DNA of 64,000 nt. Source: JACDBZ01 sp036262075 (GTDB lineage: Bacteria > Chloroflexota > Limnocylindria > QHBO01). The stretch is from assembly GCA_036262075.1 (NCBI GenBank), contig DATAJO010000025.1, forward strand, positions 1 through 64,000, read 5' to 3'. How positions within the stretch are numbered: the stretch's first letter is position 1; each line of letters opens with the position of its first letter. The notes under the pieces were generated by a model, which was not told the origin of the DNA, ran no database searches, and worked only from the letters and a program-made list of their open reading frames with translations. Both the position numbers and the translations under genes were made by a program. Below, one piece after another: positions 18,218 through 26,450 of this stretch.

Positions 18218-18266
18218 ACTCCGACCGTTTCAGTCGGAGTATCGCGTGATCGCGAACGTCCGACAA
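18218..18266 (-). promoter_or_regulatory. promoter with overlapping palindromic operator
   Basis: Reading leftward: -35 TTGTCG (18261-18266), a 17-bp spacer, then -10 GATACT (18238-18243). A perfect inverted repeat with 8-bp arms ACTCCGAC/GTCGGAGT and a 7-bp loop (18218-18240) overlaps the -10 and the start site. Position and symmetry are those of a repressor site. The arm sequence is reminiscent of Rrf2-family (IscR/CymR) sites, which is inference. Confidence 0.65.
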
Positions 18267-18288
18267 CCCTGCCGGCCCGGGCCCCCCG

Positions 18289-18624
18289 TCAGGCGATGCG
18301 CTGGCCCGGGACGCTGCCCGCGTCCGGCGCGAGGAGGTTGACCGCTCCGTCCGGGCCGACGGCGCCGAGGACGAGGACCTCCGATCGGAACCCCGCGATC
18401 CGCCGCGGCGGCAGGTTGACGACCCCGACGACCAACCGGCCGACGAGCGCCGCCGGATCCGGGTACGTCGCGGTGAGCTGGGCGGAGCTGGCCCGCTCGC
18501 CGATCTCCGGGCCGAAATCGATCCGCAGCCGGTACGCGGGTTTGCGGGCCTCGGGGAACGGCTCGGCCGACAGAACGCGCCCGACGCGCATGTCGACCCG
18601 GGCGAAGTCGTCGATCTCGATCAT
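18289..18624 (-). CDS. csaA: CsaA-like tRNA-binding domain protein
   Basis: A 111-residue single OB-fold protein of the EMAP/Arc1p tRNA-binding family. The conserved IDDFARVDMRVGRV start, the ARKPAYRL helix and the VNLPPRRIAGFRSEVLVLG stretch match CsaA, a small dimeric tRNA-binding protein with reported chaperone-like effects on secretion. It is monocistronic with a leaderless -10 of its own. Confidence 0.92.
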   Translation of the reverse strand: MIEIDDFARVDMRVGRVLSAEPFPEARKPAYRLRIDFGPEIGERASSAQLTATYPDPAALVGRLVVGVVNLPPRRIAGFRSEVLVLGAVGPDGAVNLLAPDAGSVPGQRIA

Positions 18625-18632
18625 CGGGCGAG

Positions 18633-18638
18633 ACGATA
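18633..18638 (-). promoter_or_regulatory. leaderless -10 for csaA-like gene
   Basis: TATCGT on the minus strand, 8 nt before the ATG. Confidence 0.55.
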
Positions 18639-18765
18639 GCCGTTCGCCACCCGGCGCGGACGGGTAGGACTATCGGCCCGTTGGTCCTTGCCCGGGCCTC
18701 GCGTACGTTCAGCTCGGCGCCCGCGCACGTGCCCGCGCGGGCTGCTCTTCCACGAGGAGACGACG

Positions 18766-19347
18766 TTGACGTTCTGGAATTGGCGACGTGGGGGCCAGCA
18801 GTCGGCCGTGCAGGGAACGGCTGCGGTCAACCTCGCCACCGACCTGGCGCCGATCGAGCTGTACACCGCGGACGCGCGGATCGTCGGCTGGATCGCGCCC
18901 CAGGGCCAGCGCGTGACCGACCTGCTCAGCTCCCAGGACGAGCTGCGCCTGTGGCGCCCGAGCCCCGGGCCGCTCGACGGCGCCGAGCCGCACGGCGCCG
19001 ATGCGACCCTGGCCGCCCCCGGTGACTCCGGCGAGTGGGAGACGCTGCCGACCGCGCGCGTCATCCTCGCCATGCCGCCCGAGTGGCGCGCCAGCCGCCA
19101 GCTCCGCCTCCATCGGCGGTTGCGCCGCGCCGCCGTCGCGGCCGGCCCGTTCAGCCTGACCGGCAACGTCCATCTCGCGCCCGGCATGGAGATCGGCAAC
19201 CACCTGACCCGGGTCGACCGCTTCCTGCCACTGACCGATGCGCACGTGCTCCACAACGGCGAGCCGCCGTTCGAGCACGTGGTGAGCGTGGCGCTCGTCA
19301 ACACGGCCCACGTCACGCAGATCAAGCCGCTCGTCGCCCTGGCCTGA
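18766..19347 (+). CDS. hypothetical protein (TTG start)
   Basis: A 193-residue protein of unknown function with no signal peptide or membrane segment. Two beta-rich halves are suggested by LAPIELYTADARIVGWIAP at 30-48 and by GNVHLAPG with NHLTRVDRFLP near 145-165. The TTG start was preferred because GAGGAG lies 6 nt upstream; the reading frame extends further up without a good site. It precedes the carboxylase gene but has no obvious link to it. Confidence 0.65.
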   Translation: MTFWNWRRGGQQSAVQGTAAVNLATDLAPIELYTADARIVGWIAPQGQRVTDLLSSQDELRLWRPSPGPLDGAEPHGADATLAAPGDSGEWETLPTARVILAMPPEWRASRQLRLHRRLRRAAVAAGPFSLTGNVHLAPGMEIGNHLTRVDRFLPLTDAHVLHNGEPPFEHVVSVALVNTAHVTQIKPLVALA

Positions 19348-19401
19348 CGCTCGGCGCACCGATGCGCCCGCCGGCTGACCGCCCGAGGTCGTCCCGCACC
19401 G

Positions 19402-19407
19402 CATAAT
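19402..19407 (+). promoter_or_regulatory. leaderless -10 for the carboxylase beta gene
   Basis: CATAAT, 6 nt before the ATG. Confidence 0.55.
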
Positions 19408-19413
19408 CGGCCG

Positions 19414-21012
19414 ATGGCCGTCCTGCGCAGCCGCCACGATCCGGGCTCGGCCACGAGCCGCGCCAACGCCGATGCCATGCGTCGCCTCGTCGACGAGCTC
19501 CGCGAGCGGCATCGCGCCCTCGCCGAGCGGGGTGCGGCCGGCGACGATCGGTCGATCGCGCGCCATCGGGAGCGGGGCAAGCTGCCGGTCCGCGAGCGGA
19601 TCGATCGGCTCATCGATCCCGGATCGGCCTTCCTCGAGCTGAACGCCCTCGCCGCCGCCGGCCTCTACGACGACGAGGCACCCGGGGCCGGCATCGTGAC
19701 CGGCATCGGCAGGGTGGAGGGCGTGACCTGCGTCGTCGTTGCCAACGACGCGACGGTGAAGGGCGGCACGTACTACCCGATGACCGTGAAGAAGCACCTC
19801 CGGGCCCAGGAAATCGCGCTCGAGAATCGGCTGCCGTGCCTCTACCTCGTCGACTCCGGCGGCGCCTTCCTGCCGATGCAGGACGAGGTGTTCCCCGACC
19901 GCGACCACTTCGGGCGGATCTTCTTCAACCAGGCGCAGCTCTCGGCGCGCGGCATCCCGCAGGTCGCGCTGGTGATGGGCTCGTGCACCGCCGGCGGGGC
20001 GTACGTGCCGGCGATGTCCGACGAGACGGTCATCGTCAAGGGCACCGGCACGATCTTCCTCGGCGGCCCGCCGCTCGTGCAGGCCGCGACCGGCGAGGTG
20101 GTGACCGCGGAGGAGCTCGGCGGGGCCGACGTCCACACCGTCCAGTCCGGCGTGGCCGACCACTACGCGCTCGACGACGAGCACGCCCTGGCCATCGGCC
20201 GCGAGATCGTCCGCAACCTCGCCTGGACGCCGGCCGGACCGCCGTGGCAGGTCGCCGAGCCGGTCGAGCCGGCGCTCGACCCGGCCGAGCTGTACGGCAT
20301 CGTGCCCGCCGACGCGCGGCAGTCGTACGACGTGCGCGAGGTCATCGGCCGCATCGTCGACGGCAGCGACTTCCACGAGTTCAAGGAGCGCTACGGCGAG
20401 ACCCTGGTGTGCGGCTTCGCGCGGGTCATGGGGCACCCGGTCGGCATCCTCGCCAACAACGGCATCCTGTTCAGCCAGTCGGCCCTCAAGGGCGCCCATT
20501 TCATCGAGCTCGCCAGCCAGCGGCGGATCCCGCTCCTCTTCCTCCAGAACATCACCGGCTTCATGGTCGGGCGCGAGTACGAGGCCGGTGGCATCGCCCG
20601 CGATGGCGCGAAGCTCGTGACGGCGGTGTCGACCACGAACGTGCCGAAGTTCACGGTCATCGTCGGCGGCAGCTTCGGGGCCGGGAACTACGGCATGGCG
20701 GGGCGTGCGTACGGCCCCCGCCAGCTATGGATGTGGCCGAACGCGCGGATCAGCGTCATGGGCGGCCAGCAGGCGGCCCGCGTCCTGTCCACGGTGCGCG
20801 GCGGCTTCGAGACCGATGCGGACCGCGACGCCTTCGAGGCCCCGATCCTCGAGAAGTACGAGCGCGAGGGGTCGCCCTACCACTCGACCGCCCGGCTGTG
20901 GGACGACGGCGTCATCGACCCGCTCGACACGCGGCGCGTCCTGGCGCTGGGCATCTCGGCCGCGCTGAACGCGCCGATCCCGGAGCCGGGATTCAGCCTG
21001 TACCGCATGTGA
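19414..21012 (+). CDS. acyl-CoA carboxylase beta subunit, methylcrotonoyl-CoA carboxylase type
   Basis: A 532-residue carboxyltransferase that moves CO2 from carboxybiotin to an acyl-CoA. The KGGTYYPMTVKKHLRAQEIA block, the SGGAFLP segment and the FGRIFFNQAQLS stretch are typical of methylcrotonoyl-CoA carboxylase beta chains, as is the C-terminal GGSFGAGNYGMAGRAY. With the biotin carboxylase, enoyl-CoA hydratase and HMG-CoA lyase that follow, it would carry leucine through 3-methylcrotonyl-CoA and 3-methylglutaconyl-CoA to HMG-CoA. Geranyl-CoA carboxylase is a less likely alternative. Confidence 0.93.
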   Translation: MAVLRSRHDPGSATSRANADAMRRLVDELRERHRALAERGAAGDDRSIARHRERGKLPVRERIDRLIDPGSAFLELNALAAAGLYDDEAPGAGIVTGIGRVEGVTCVVVANDATVKGGTYYPMTVKKHLRAQEIALENRLPCLYLVDSGGAFLPMQDEVFPDRDHFGRIFFNQAQLSARGIPQVALVMGSCTAGGAYVPAMSDETVIVKGTGTIFLGGPPLVQAATGEVVTAEELGGADVHTVQSGVADHYALDDEHALAIGREIVRNLAWTPAGPPWQVAEPVEPALDPAELYGIVPADARQSYDVREVIGRIVDGSDFHEFKERYGETLVCGFARVMGHPVGILANNGILFSQSALKGAHFIELASQRRIPLLFLQNITGFMVGREYEAGGIARDGAKLVTAVSTTNVPKFTVIVGGSFGAGNYGMAGRAYGPRQLWMWPNARISVMGGQQAARVLSTVRGGFETDADRDAFEAPILEKYEREGSPYHSTARLWDDGVIDPLDTRRVLALGISAALNAPIPEPGFSLYRM

Positions 21013-21065
21013 ACGAGCGCGCGCGGCCCGGCCAGGACCAGCCGCCCCCCGCGGCCTCCTGACGA

Positions 21066-21854
21066 TCAGGGGCGGTCGGCCACCGGCACGGCCGCCCGTT
21101 CCAGGTCGAAGCGAAGGCCGAGGATCTCCACCGTCCGCGGCGTCTCGACGTCGGCCGCCAGCGTGACGACGGCCGGCGTGGCCATCTCGCGGGTCGGGAC
21201 GAGCCGCAGGACGTGCGGGCCGATGTCCGCGACCGCCAGATCGGCCACGGCCCACAGGTCGATGCCGAGCTCGGCGTGCAGCTTGGCCGCGGCGCTCGGC
21301 GGCTCGGCGGCGGCCACGTCGAGCCGGACGAGGTGGACGGGCGAGCCGATGGGATGGACCTGCGTCCTCCGCGCGGCCATCGCCTCGGGTCCCCACTCCG
21401 GGCCGGCGTACTCGTGCTGGATGAGGAACGGCGGCTCGGCCGGACCGAGCTCGACACCCGGGTAGGCGATCCACCAGCGGACGACCTCCCCGTCGTCGCG
21501 GACGCGGCTGCCCGGCTGGACCGGCCCGATCGACGAGCCGGCGGCCCGGAGCGCCTCCACCGTGGAGTCGAGCTCGTCGACGAGGAGGGCGTACGTGGCG
21601 AGCCCGCCACCGCGCTCCTCGAGCGCGCGCAGGGCCGCGCGGCCGACCGGTGTCGCCTTCGCCAGCTCGGGGTCGTCGACGCCGATGAGCTCGAGGTAGC
21701 TGTCATCGGCCAGGAAGGCGAGGCGGTTGCGCGTGCCGAGGCCGTCGTGCCGGCCGCCACCGGTGCACCTGATGCCGACGGCATCCTCGAGCTCGCGCGC
21801 GGCACGGTCGGGATCATCGGTCGCGATCACGAGGTGATCGATCGCCCGGATCAT
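21066..21854 (-). CDS. VOC/glyoxalase-like domain protein
   Basis: A 262-residue protein starting IRAIDHLVIATDDPDRAA, the opening strand-helix of a glyoxalase-like (VOC) domain. A second half from about residue 150 is more diverged and carries VHPIGSPVHLVRL. Members of this larger class are often annotated only by fold, and the substrate is unknown. It lies inside the leucine degradation region on the opposite strand with its own leaderless promoter. Confidence 0.8.
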   Translation of the reverse strand: MIRAIDHLVIATDDPDRAARELEDAVGIRCTGGGRHDGLGTRNRLAFLADDSYLELIGVDDPELAKATPVGRAALRALEERGGGLATYALLVDELDSTVEALRAAGSSIGPVQPGSRVRDDGEVVRWWIAYPGVELGPAEPPFLIQHEYAGPEWGPEAMAARRTQVHPIGSPVHLVRLDVAAAEPPSAAAKLHAELGIDLWAVADLAVADIGPHVLRLVPTREMATPAVVTLAADVETPRTVEILGLRFDLERAAVPVADRP

Positions 21855-21860
21855 GAATCG

Positions 21861-21866
21861 ATCGTA
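21861..21866 (-). promoter_or_regulatory. leaderless -10 for the VOC gene
   Basis: TACGAT on the minus strand, 6 nt before the ATG. It is back to back with the rightward -10 at 21878. Confidence 0.65.
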
Positions 21867-21877
21867 CCAGCATCGGC

Positions 21878-21883
21878 TAGGCT
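21878..21883 (+). promoter_or_regulatory. -10 for the SseB-like gene and downstream operon
   Basis: TAGGCT preceded by GCATCGGC, 12 nt before the ATG, so the leader would be only a few nt long. Confidence 0.6.
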
Positions 21884-21895
21884 GGCCCCCACGCC

Positions 21896-22708
21896 ATGGA
21901 TTCCGCCACCGACCGCCCCGCACCGGGATCGCACGATCGATCCGTCCCGTCCGGCTCGCTCGAGACGAGCGCCGCCAACCTGTTCGACGCGATGCTCGCG
22001 GCCCGTGACGCCGAGGAGCGCGGGGCGAGTCCCGCGGCGCTCCACGAGTTCTACCGGACGCTCATGACCGGCACGCTCCTGCTGCCCGTCCCGCCCGAGC
22101 ACGGCGAAGAGGCGAAGGCCGCGCTCGCCTCCGCGGTCAACGACGAGGAGCAGGTCGAGATCAGCGTCATGCTCGCCCAGGAGGCCGAGGGCCGGCCGGT
22201 GAGCGTCGTGTTCGCCTCGGTGGGCGCGCTGGCGGCGTGGGCGCCGGCACGGACCGGCAACCTGCCGCTCCCCGCGCGAATCGCGATCGCCAACCTCGCC
22301 GCGGCAGGGCTGCCGGCGATCATGGACCCGGCCGGACCCGTGCCGTACCGCTTCGATCCGGACGAGCTCACGGCCCTGGCCGAGGGCCGCATCCCGGGCA
22401 CCGACGAACCGCTGTTCGAGCCGGTGCGCCGCGCCTCGCTCCGCGTCCGCGTCCCGGGCCGCGACACGCGGGAGCTCGAGTCGTCGCTCGCCGCGGAGCT
22501 CGCCGGCACTGGCGTGGCGGAGGCGTACCTTGTGGAGACCGATGACGGCGGCACGGCACGCCTGCTCCTCGGGCTCGTCGGGCCGGACGGCGCCGCCGCC
22601 ACCGTCGACGTGCCCGATGGGACCGACGTCGTGTGGCTCGAGGAGCCGCTCCTCGGCCAGGTCCGCGCCGTCGCCGAGCCGTTCCACGTCCGGGGGCGCC
22701 GCCGATGA
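21896..22708 (+). CDS. SseB N-terminal-like domain protein
   Basis: A 270-residue soluble protein. After a disordered N-terminus, residues about 45-165 resemble the SseB N-terminal domain: a Leu-rich start, VVFASVGALAAWAP, and a GLPAIMDPAGPVPYRFD block. The C-terminal third may correspond to the SseB C-terminal domain. The function of such proteins in non-pathogens is unknown. Its stop overlaps the ATG of the enoyl-CoA hydratase gene (ATGA), placing it first in the leucine-degradation operon. Confidence 0.75.
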   Translation: MDSATDRPAPGSHDRSVPSGSLETSAANLFDAMLAARDAEERGASPAALHEFYRTLMTGTLLLPVPPEHGEEAKAALASAVNDEEQVEISVMLAQEAEGRPVSVVFASVGALAAWAPARTGNLPLPARIAIANLAAAGLPAIMDPAGPVPYRFDPDELTALAEGRIPGTDEPLFEPVRRASLRVRVPGRDTRELESSLAAELAGTGVAEAYLVETDDGGTARLLLGLVGPDGAAATVDVPDGTDVVWLEEPLLGQVRAVAEPFHVRGRRR

Positions 22709-23493
22709 GCGCGACGGTGCGGGTGGAGCGCGACGGGCCGTTCGCACGCGTCACCCTCGCCCGGCCCGAGGTCCGCAACGCGTTCGACGCATCGCTCATT
22801 GCGGAGCTGCGCGCGGCGTTCGAGGCGCTCGCCGGTGAGCCGCCGAGCGCGCTGCGCGGGGTCGTCCTCGCCGGCGAGGGCGACGTGTTCTGTGCCGGCG
22901 CCGACGTGGCCTGGATGCGGTCGGCCATCGGCCTGTCGGTCGACGATAACGAGCGCGACGCACGGACGATGCAGGCCATGCTCGACGCGATCGAGTCGTG
23001 CCCGGTGCCGGTCATCGCCCGGGTCCAGGGGGCGGCGCTCGGCGGCGGGATGGGCCTGTGCGCCGCGGCGGACATCGTCGTCGCCACCGCCGACGCGCGC
23101 TTCGGCTTCACCGAGACGAAGCTCGGCATCATCCCGGCCGTGATCGGCACGTTCGTCATCCCGAAGATCGGCGCCTCCCACGCCCGGGCGCTGTTCACCA
23201 CCGGCGAGAGGTTCGACGCCTCGCGCGCCCTGCGGATCGGGCTCGTGCACGAGGTCGTCCCGGACGTCGCCGGCCTCGACGCGCGGATCGAGGCCATCCT
23301 GGACGATCTGCGGTCGGCCGGACCGACCGCCATCCGGGCGGCGAAGGCCCTCGTCGCCGAGGTCGCCACCCTCGGTCCGGCTGAGGCGCGCACGCACACG
23401 CCGCGGCACATCGCCCAGCAGCGAACCTCGCCCGAGGGCCAGGAGGGCCTGCGTGCGTTCCTCGAGAAGCGACGCCCCGACTGGACCGCCTGA
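22705..23493 (+). CDS. enoyl-CoA hydratase/isomerase, probable methylglutaconyl-CoA hydratase
   Basis: A 262-residue crotonase-fold enzyme. The oxyanion-hole segments FCAGADVAWM (about 64-73) and GAALGGGMGLCAAADI (about 109-124) are conserved, and FTETKLGIIPA carries the usual Glu. The context (carboxylase subunits and HMG-CoA lyase) points to hydration of 3-methylglutaconyl-CoA to HMG-CoA. Family membership is seen; the exact substrate is inferred. Confidence 0.9.
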   Translation: MSATVRVERDGPFARVTLARPEVRNAFDASLIAELRAAFEALAGEPPSALRGVVLAGEGDVFCAGADVAWMRSAIGLSVDDNERDARTMQAMLDAIESCPVPVIARVQGAALGGGMGLCAAADIVVATADARFGFTETKLGIIPAVIGTFVIPKIGASHARALFTTGERFDASRALRIGLVHEVVPDVAGLDARIEAILDDLRSAGPTAIRAAKALVAEVATLGPAEARTHTPRHIAQQRTSPEGQEGLRAFLEKRRPDWTA

Positions 23494-23513
23494 GTCGGGG
23501 GGGCGCCGAATGC

Positions 23514-23519
23514 GACAAT
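23514..23519 (+). promoter_or_regulatory. leaderless -10 before the HTH-biotin carboxylase gene
   Basis: GACAAT, exactly 6 nt before the ATG of the HTH-containing form. It supports translation starting at the HTH rather than at an internal codon. Confidence 0.5.
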
Positions 23520-23525
23520 CGCGAC

Positions 23526-25541
23526 ATGGCCGATGAGCTGACGCCCCGCGAGGTCGCCCGCGAGCTGGGCGTCACCGTCCGCACCGTCCAGCGCTGGATC
23601 GCGGATGGCCGTCTCCCCGCGCGGCGCGTCGGCGCACGCGTGCGCGTGTCGCGTTCGTCGCTCCCCGCCGTCGCCGGCGTGTCGGAGGCACCAGCCACCG
23701 CCCCGATCCGCTCCCTGCTGATCGCCAACCGGGGCGAGATCGCCGTCCGCATCGCCCGCACCGCCCACGCGATGGGAATCCGCGTGGTCGCCGTCCACGA
23801 GCCGGGCGACCGTCCGCCGCGCCTGGTGGACGAGGCGCACGAGATCGGCTCGTACCTCGACGGCGAGGCGATCCTCGACGTCGCCCGTCGCAGCGGCGCC
23901 GATGCCATCCACCCCGGCTACGGGTTCCTCGCCGAGAACCCGGGGTTCGCCCGAGCGGTCGAAGGAGCGGGCCTGCGCTGGATCGGTCCTCCGGCGGAGG
24001 CGATCGCCGCCATGGGCGACAAGGCCGCGGCGCGCCGGCTGGTCGCCGGCCACGGCGTCCCGGTGGTGCCGGGCTACGACGGCGAGGCGCAGGACGACGC
24101 GACGCTGCTTGCCGAGGCGCAGCGGATCGGCTTCCCGCTGCTCGTGAAGCCGTCGGGCGGCGGCGGCGGCAAGGGCATGCGCGTCGTCGATCGGCTCGAC
24201 CGGCTGGTCGAGGCGCTCGCCGCGGCGCGGCGCGAGGCGACGCGGTCGTTCGGCGACGATCGGCTCGTCCTCGAGCGCTTCCTGCCGGGCGCGCGGCACG
24301 TCGAGGTGCAGGTCCTGTTCGACGCCCACGGCTCCGGCGTCCACCTCGGCGAGCGCGACTGCTCGACCCAGCGACGGAACCAGAAGATCGTCGAGGAGGC
24401 GCCGGGCCCGTCCGTCGACCCGGAGCTTCGCAAGCGGATCGGCGAGGCGGCCGTCGCTGCCGCGGAAGCCGTCGGCTACGTCAGCGCCGGCACGGTCGAG
24501 ATGCTCGTCACCGACGACGGCGCGGCGTACTTCCTCGAGATGAACACCCGCCTCCAGGTCGAGCACCCGGTGACCGAGGCGGTGACCGGCCGCGACCTCG
24601 TCGCGGACCAGCTGCGCATCGCCACGGGCGCGACCCTCGCCGAGATCGGGCTGAGCGAGCCGCCAACGCCGCGGGGCCACGCCATCGAGGCGCGCATCTA
24701 CGCCGAGGATCCCGAGGCCGGCTTCCTCCCGGCCACCGGTCGCGCGGCACTCGTGCGCTGGCCGGACGGCGCGCGGGTCGACACGGCGCTCGAGGAGGGC
24801 GACGCCGTCACCGACCGCTACGACCCGATGCTGGCCAAGGTCATCGCCCACGCCCCGACGCGCGACGAGGCGCTGGCGCGCCTGCGCGAGGCCCTCGCCG
24901 CCACGACCATCCTGGGCGTGCGGACGAACGTCCGCTTCCTGCGCTGGCTGCTCGACCAGCCGGTCATGCGCGAGGGCGAGATGCGGACCGATACGCTCGC
25001 GGGGCTCGACCTGCCGGAACCCCCGACGCTCGGGGATCGGCACTGGCGAGCCACCGCCCGGCTCCTCGCGCCGCGCAGCGCCGACCCGTGGGCCGGGGGC
25101 TGGCGCCTCAACATGCCGCCCGCCCTCGCCGTCCGCAGCGGCGACGCGCAGCGCACCGTCGCCATCACGCAGGCCGGCGACGACGAGCCGGCCGCGGTCC
25201 GCGACGGTGACGTCGTCCACGTCGACGTCGAGGGCCAGAGCGGCGAGGTCGGCCCGGCGGCGCCGCCGACGGTCGAAGAGGCGGTCCGCCACGCCGCCGC
25301 CCAATCCGGCGACGGCAGCGCGGCGCTCACGGCACCGATGCCCGGTCGCGTCATCGCCGTCAGAGCATCGCTCGGCGAGGAGGTGGCCGCCCACCAGCCG
25401 ATCGTCGTCATCGAGGCCATGAAGATGGAGCACGCCGTCACCGCGCCGATCGACGGGCGGGTCGTCACGCTCGTCGTCGACGAGGGCCAGCAGGTCCAGC
25501 GCGGCGACCTCCTCGCCGAAGTCGCACAATCCGAGGCATGA
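23526..25541 (+). CDS. biotin-dependent carboxylase alpha subunit with N-terminal helix-turn-helix domain
   Basis: A 671-residue protein. Residues 1-50 are an excisionase/MerR-like HTH_17 unit (LTPREVARELGV, TVRTVQRWI, then GRLPARRVG). A linker leads at about residue 60 to biotin carboxylase (LLIANRGEIAVRIARTA, KPSGGGGGKGMR, FLEMNTRLQVEHPVTE), and a C-terminal biotinyl domain carries EAMKMEH with biotin Lys633. Acyl-CoA carboxylase alpha chains normally begin at the LIANRGEIA segment, so the HTH is an extra domain. An internal GTG at 23680 could yield an enzyme without it. Neighbours indicate methylcrotonoyl-CoA carboxylase. The stop overlaps the next ATG. Confidence 0.93.
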   Translation: MADELTPREVARELGVTVRTVQRWIADGRLPARRVGARVRVSRSSLPAVAGVSEAPATAPIRSLLIANRGEIAVRIARTAHAMGIRVVAVHEPGDRPPRLVDEAHEIGSYLDGEAILDVARRSGADAIHPGYGFLAENPGFARAVEGAGLRWIGPPAEAIAAMGDKAAARRLVAGHGVPVVPGYDGEAQDDATLLAEAQRIGFPLLVKPSGGGGGKGMRVVDRLDRLVEALAAARREATRSFGDDRLVLERFLPGARHVEVQVLFDAHGSGVHLGERDCSTQRRNQKIVEEAPGPSVDPELRKRIGEAAVAAAEAVGYVSAGTVEMLVTDDGAAYFLEMNTRLQVEHPVTEAVTGRDLVADQLRIATGATLAEIGLSEPPTPRGHAIEARIYAEDPEAGFLPATGRAALVRWPDGARVDTALEEGDAVTDRYDPMLAKVIAHAPTRDEALARLREALAATTILGVRTNVRFLRWLLDQPVMREGEMRTDTLAGLDLPEPPTLGDRHWRATARLLAPRSADPWAGGWRLNMPPALAVRSGDAQRTVAITQAGDDEPAAVRDGDVVHVDVEGQSGEVGPAAPPTVEEAVRHAAAQSGDGSAALTAPMPGRVIAVRASLGEEVAAHQPIVVIEAMKMEHAVTAPIDGRVVTLVVDEGQQVQRGDLLAEVAQSEA

Positions 25542-26443
25542 CGGACCGCGACGTCCGCGTCTACGAGGTCGGCCCGCGCGACGGCCTCCAGAACGAGGCG
25601 GCCCCGATCCCGACCGACGCAAAGCGACGCTTCATCGAGCTGCTCGCCGATGCCGGCCTGCGCGAGATCGAGGCCACGAGCTTCGTGTCGCCGCGTGCCA
25701 TCCCGCAGCTCGCCGACGCCGACGAGCTGATGGCCACCCTCGAGCGACGGCCGGGCGTCCGCTACCCGGTCCTCGTCCCGAACGCGCGCGGCCTCGAGCG
25801 GGCGATCGCGGCCAACGTCGAGGCGGTCTGCGTCTTCACCGCGGCCTCGGAGCAGTTCACCCGGGCGAACATCAACATGTCGATCGCCGAGTCGCTCGAG
25901 GCGTTCCGCCCGGTCATCGACCACGCCCGGGCGGCCGGCTGGTGGACGCGCGGCTACGTGAGCACGGCCTTCGGCTGCCCCTACCAGGGAGAGGTCGGCG
26001 AGGCTGCGGTGGTCGGGGTCGCCCAGGAGCTCATCGGCCTCGGGGTCGACGAGCTGTCCATCGGCGACACCATCGGCGTCGCCGGGCCGTCCGACGTCCG
26101 GCGGGTGGTGAACGCGCTGCTCGGCGCGGGCATCCCGGCGCATCGGCTGGCGATGCACTTCCACGACACGCGGGGCACCGCCCTGGCCAACGTCACCGCC
26201 GCGCTCGAGGTCGGCATCCGCTGCTTCGACGCCTCGACCGGCGGGACCGGTGGCTGCCCGTACGCTCCGGGCGCGGCCGGCAACCTCGCCAGCGAGGACC
26301 TCGTCTACCTTCTCGACCGCGAGGGGATGACCCACGGCGTCGACCTCGACCGGCTCCTCGTCGCCGCGCGGTTCATCAGCGACACGCTCGGCCGTCCGCT
26401 GAGCACAAAGGTGGGCCAGGCGGGCGGCTGGCGGCTACCATAG
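25538..26443 (+). CDS. hydroxymethylglutaryl-CoA lyase
   Basis: A 301-residue HMG-CoA lyase that cleaves HMG-CoA to acetyl-CoA and acetoacetate, ending leucine breakdown. It has the (R)DGLQNE substrate/metal motif near residue 14, ASEQFTRANIN near 103, the metal-site HFHDTRG near 208, and the family signature GTGGCPYAPGAAGN with the catalytic Cys near 245. The ATG overlaps the carboxylase stop (ATGA), so the two are co-translated. Confidence 0.96.
   Translation: MTDRDVRVYEVGPRDGLQNEAAPIPTDAKRRFIELLADAGLREIEATSFVSPRAIPQLADADELMATLERRPGVRYPVLVPNARGLERAIAANVEAVCVFTAASEQFTRANINMSIAESLEAFRPVIDHARAAGWWTRGYVSTAFGCPYQGEVGEAAVVGVAQELIGLGVDELSIGDTIGVAGPSDVRRVVNALLGAGIPAHRLAMHFHDTRGTALANVTAALEVGIRCFDASTGGTGGCPYAPGAAGNLASEDLVYLLDREGMTHGVDLDRLLVAARFISDTLGRPLSTKVGQAGGWRLP
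26436..26441 (+). promoter_or_regulatory. -10 for the nucleoside hydrolase gene
   Basis: TACCAT inside the last codons of the HMG-CoA lyase gene, 9 nt before the next ATG. It would separate the nucleoside/ECF unit from the leucine operon. Confidence 0.5.
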
Positions 26444-26450
26444 GCGGCCG

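Noticed and set aside
22705..22707. Separate promoter for the enoyl-CoA hydratase gene
   Set aside because: The ATG overlaps the SseB-like stop and no TANNNT hexamer sits at the right distance, so it is translated from the operon.
22368..25622. A 1084-codon open frame on the minus strand
   Set aside because: It runs through the opposite strand of the enoyl-CoA hydratase and carboxylase genes and translates to Arg/Gly/Ala-rich sequence without motifs.
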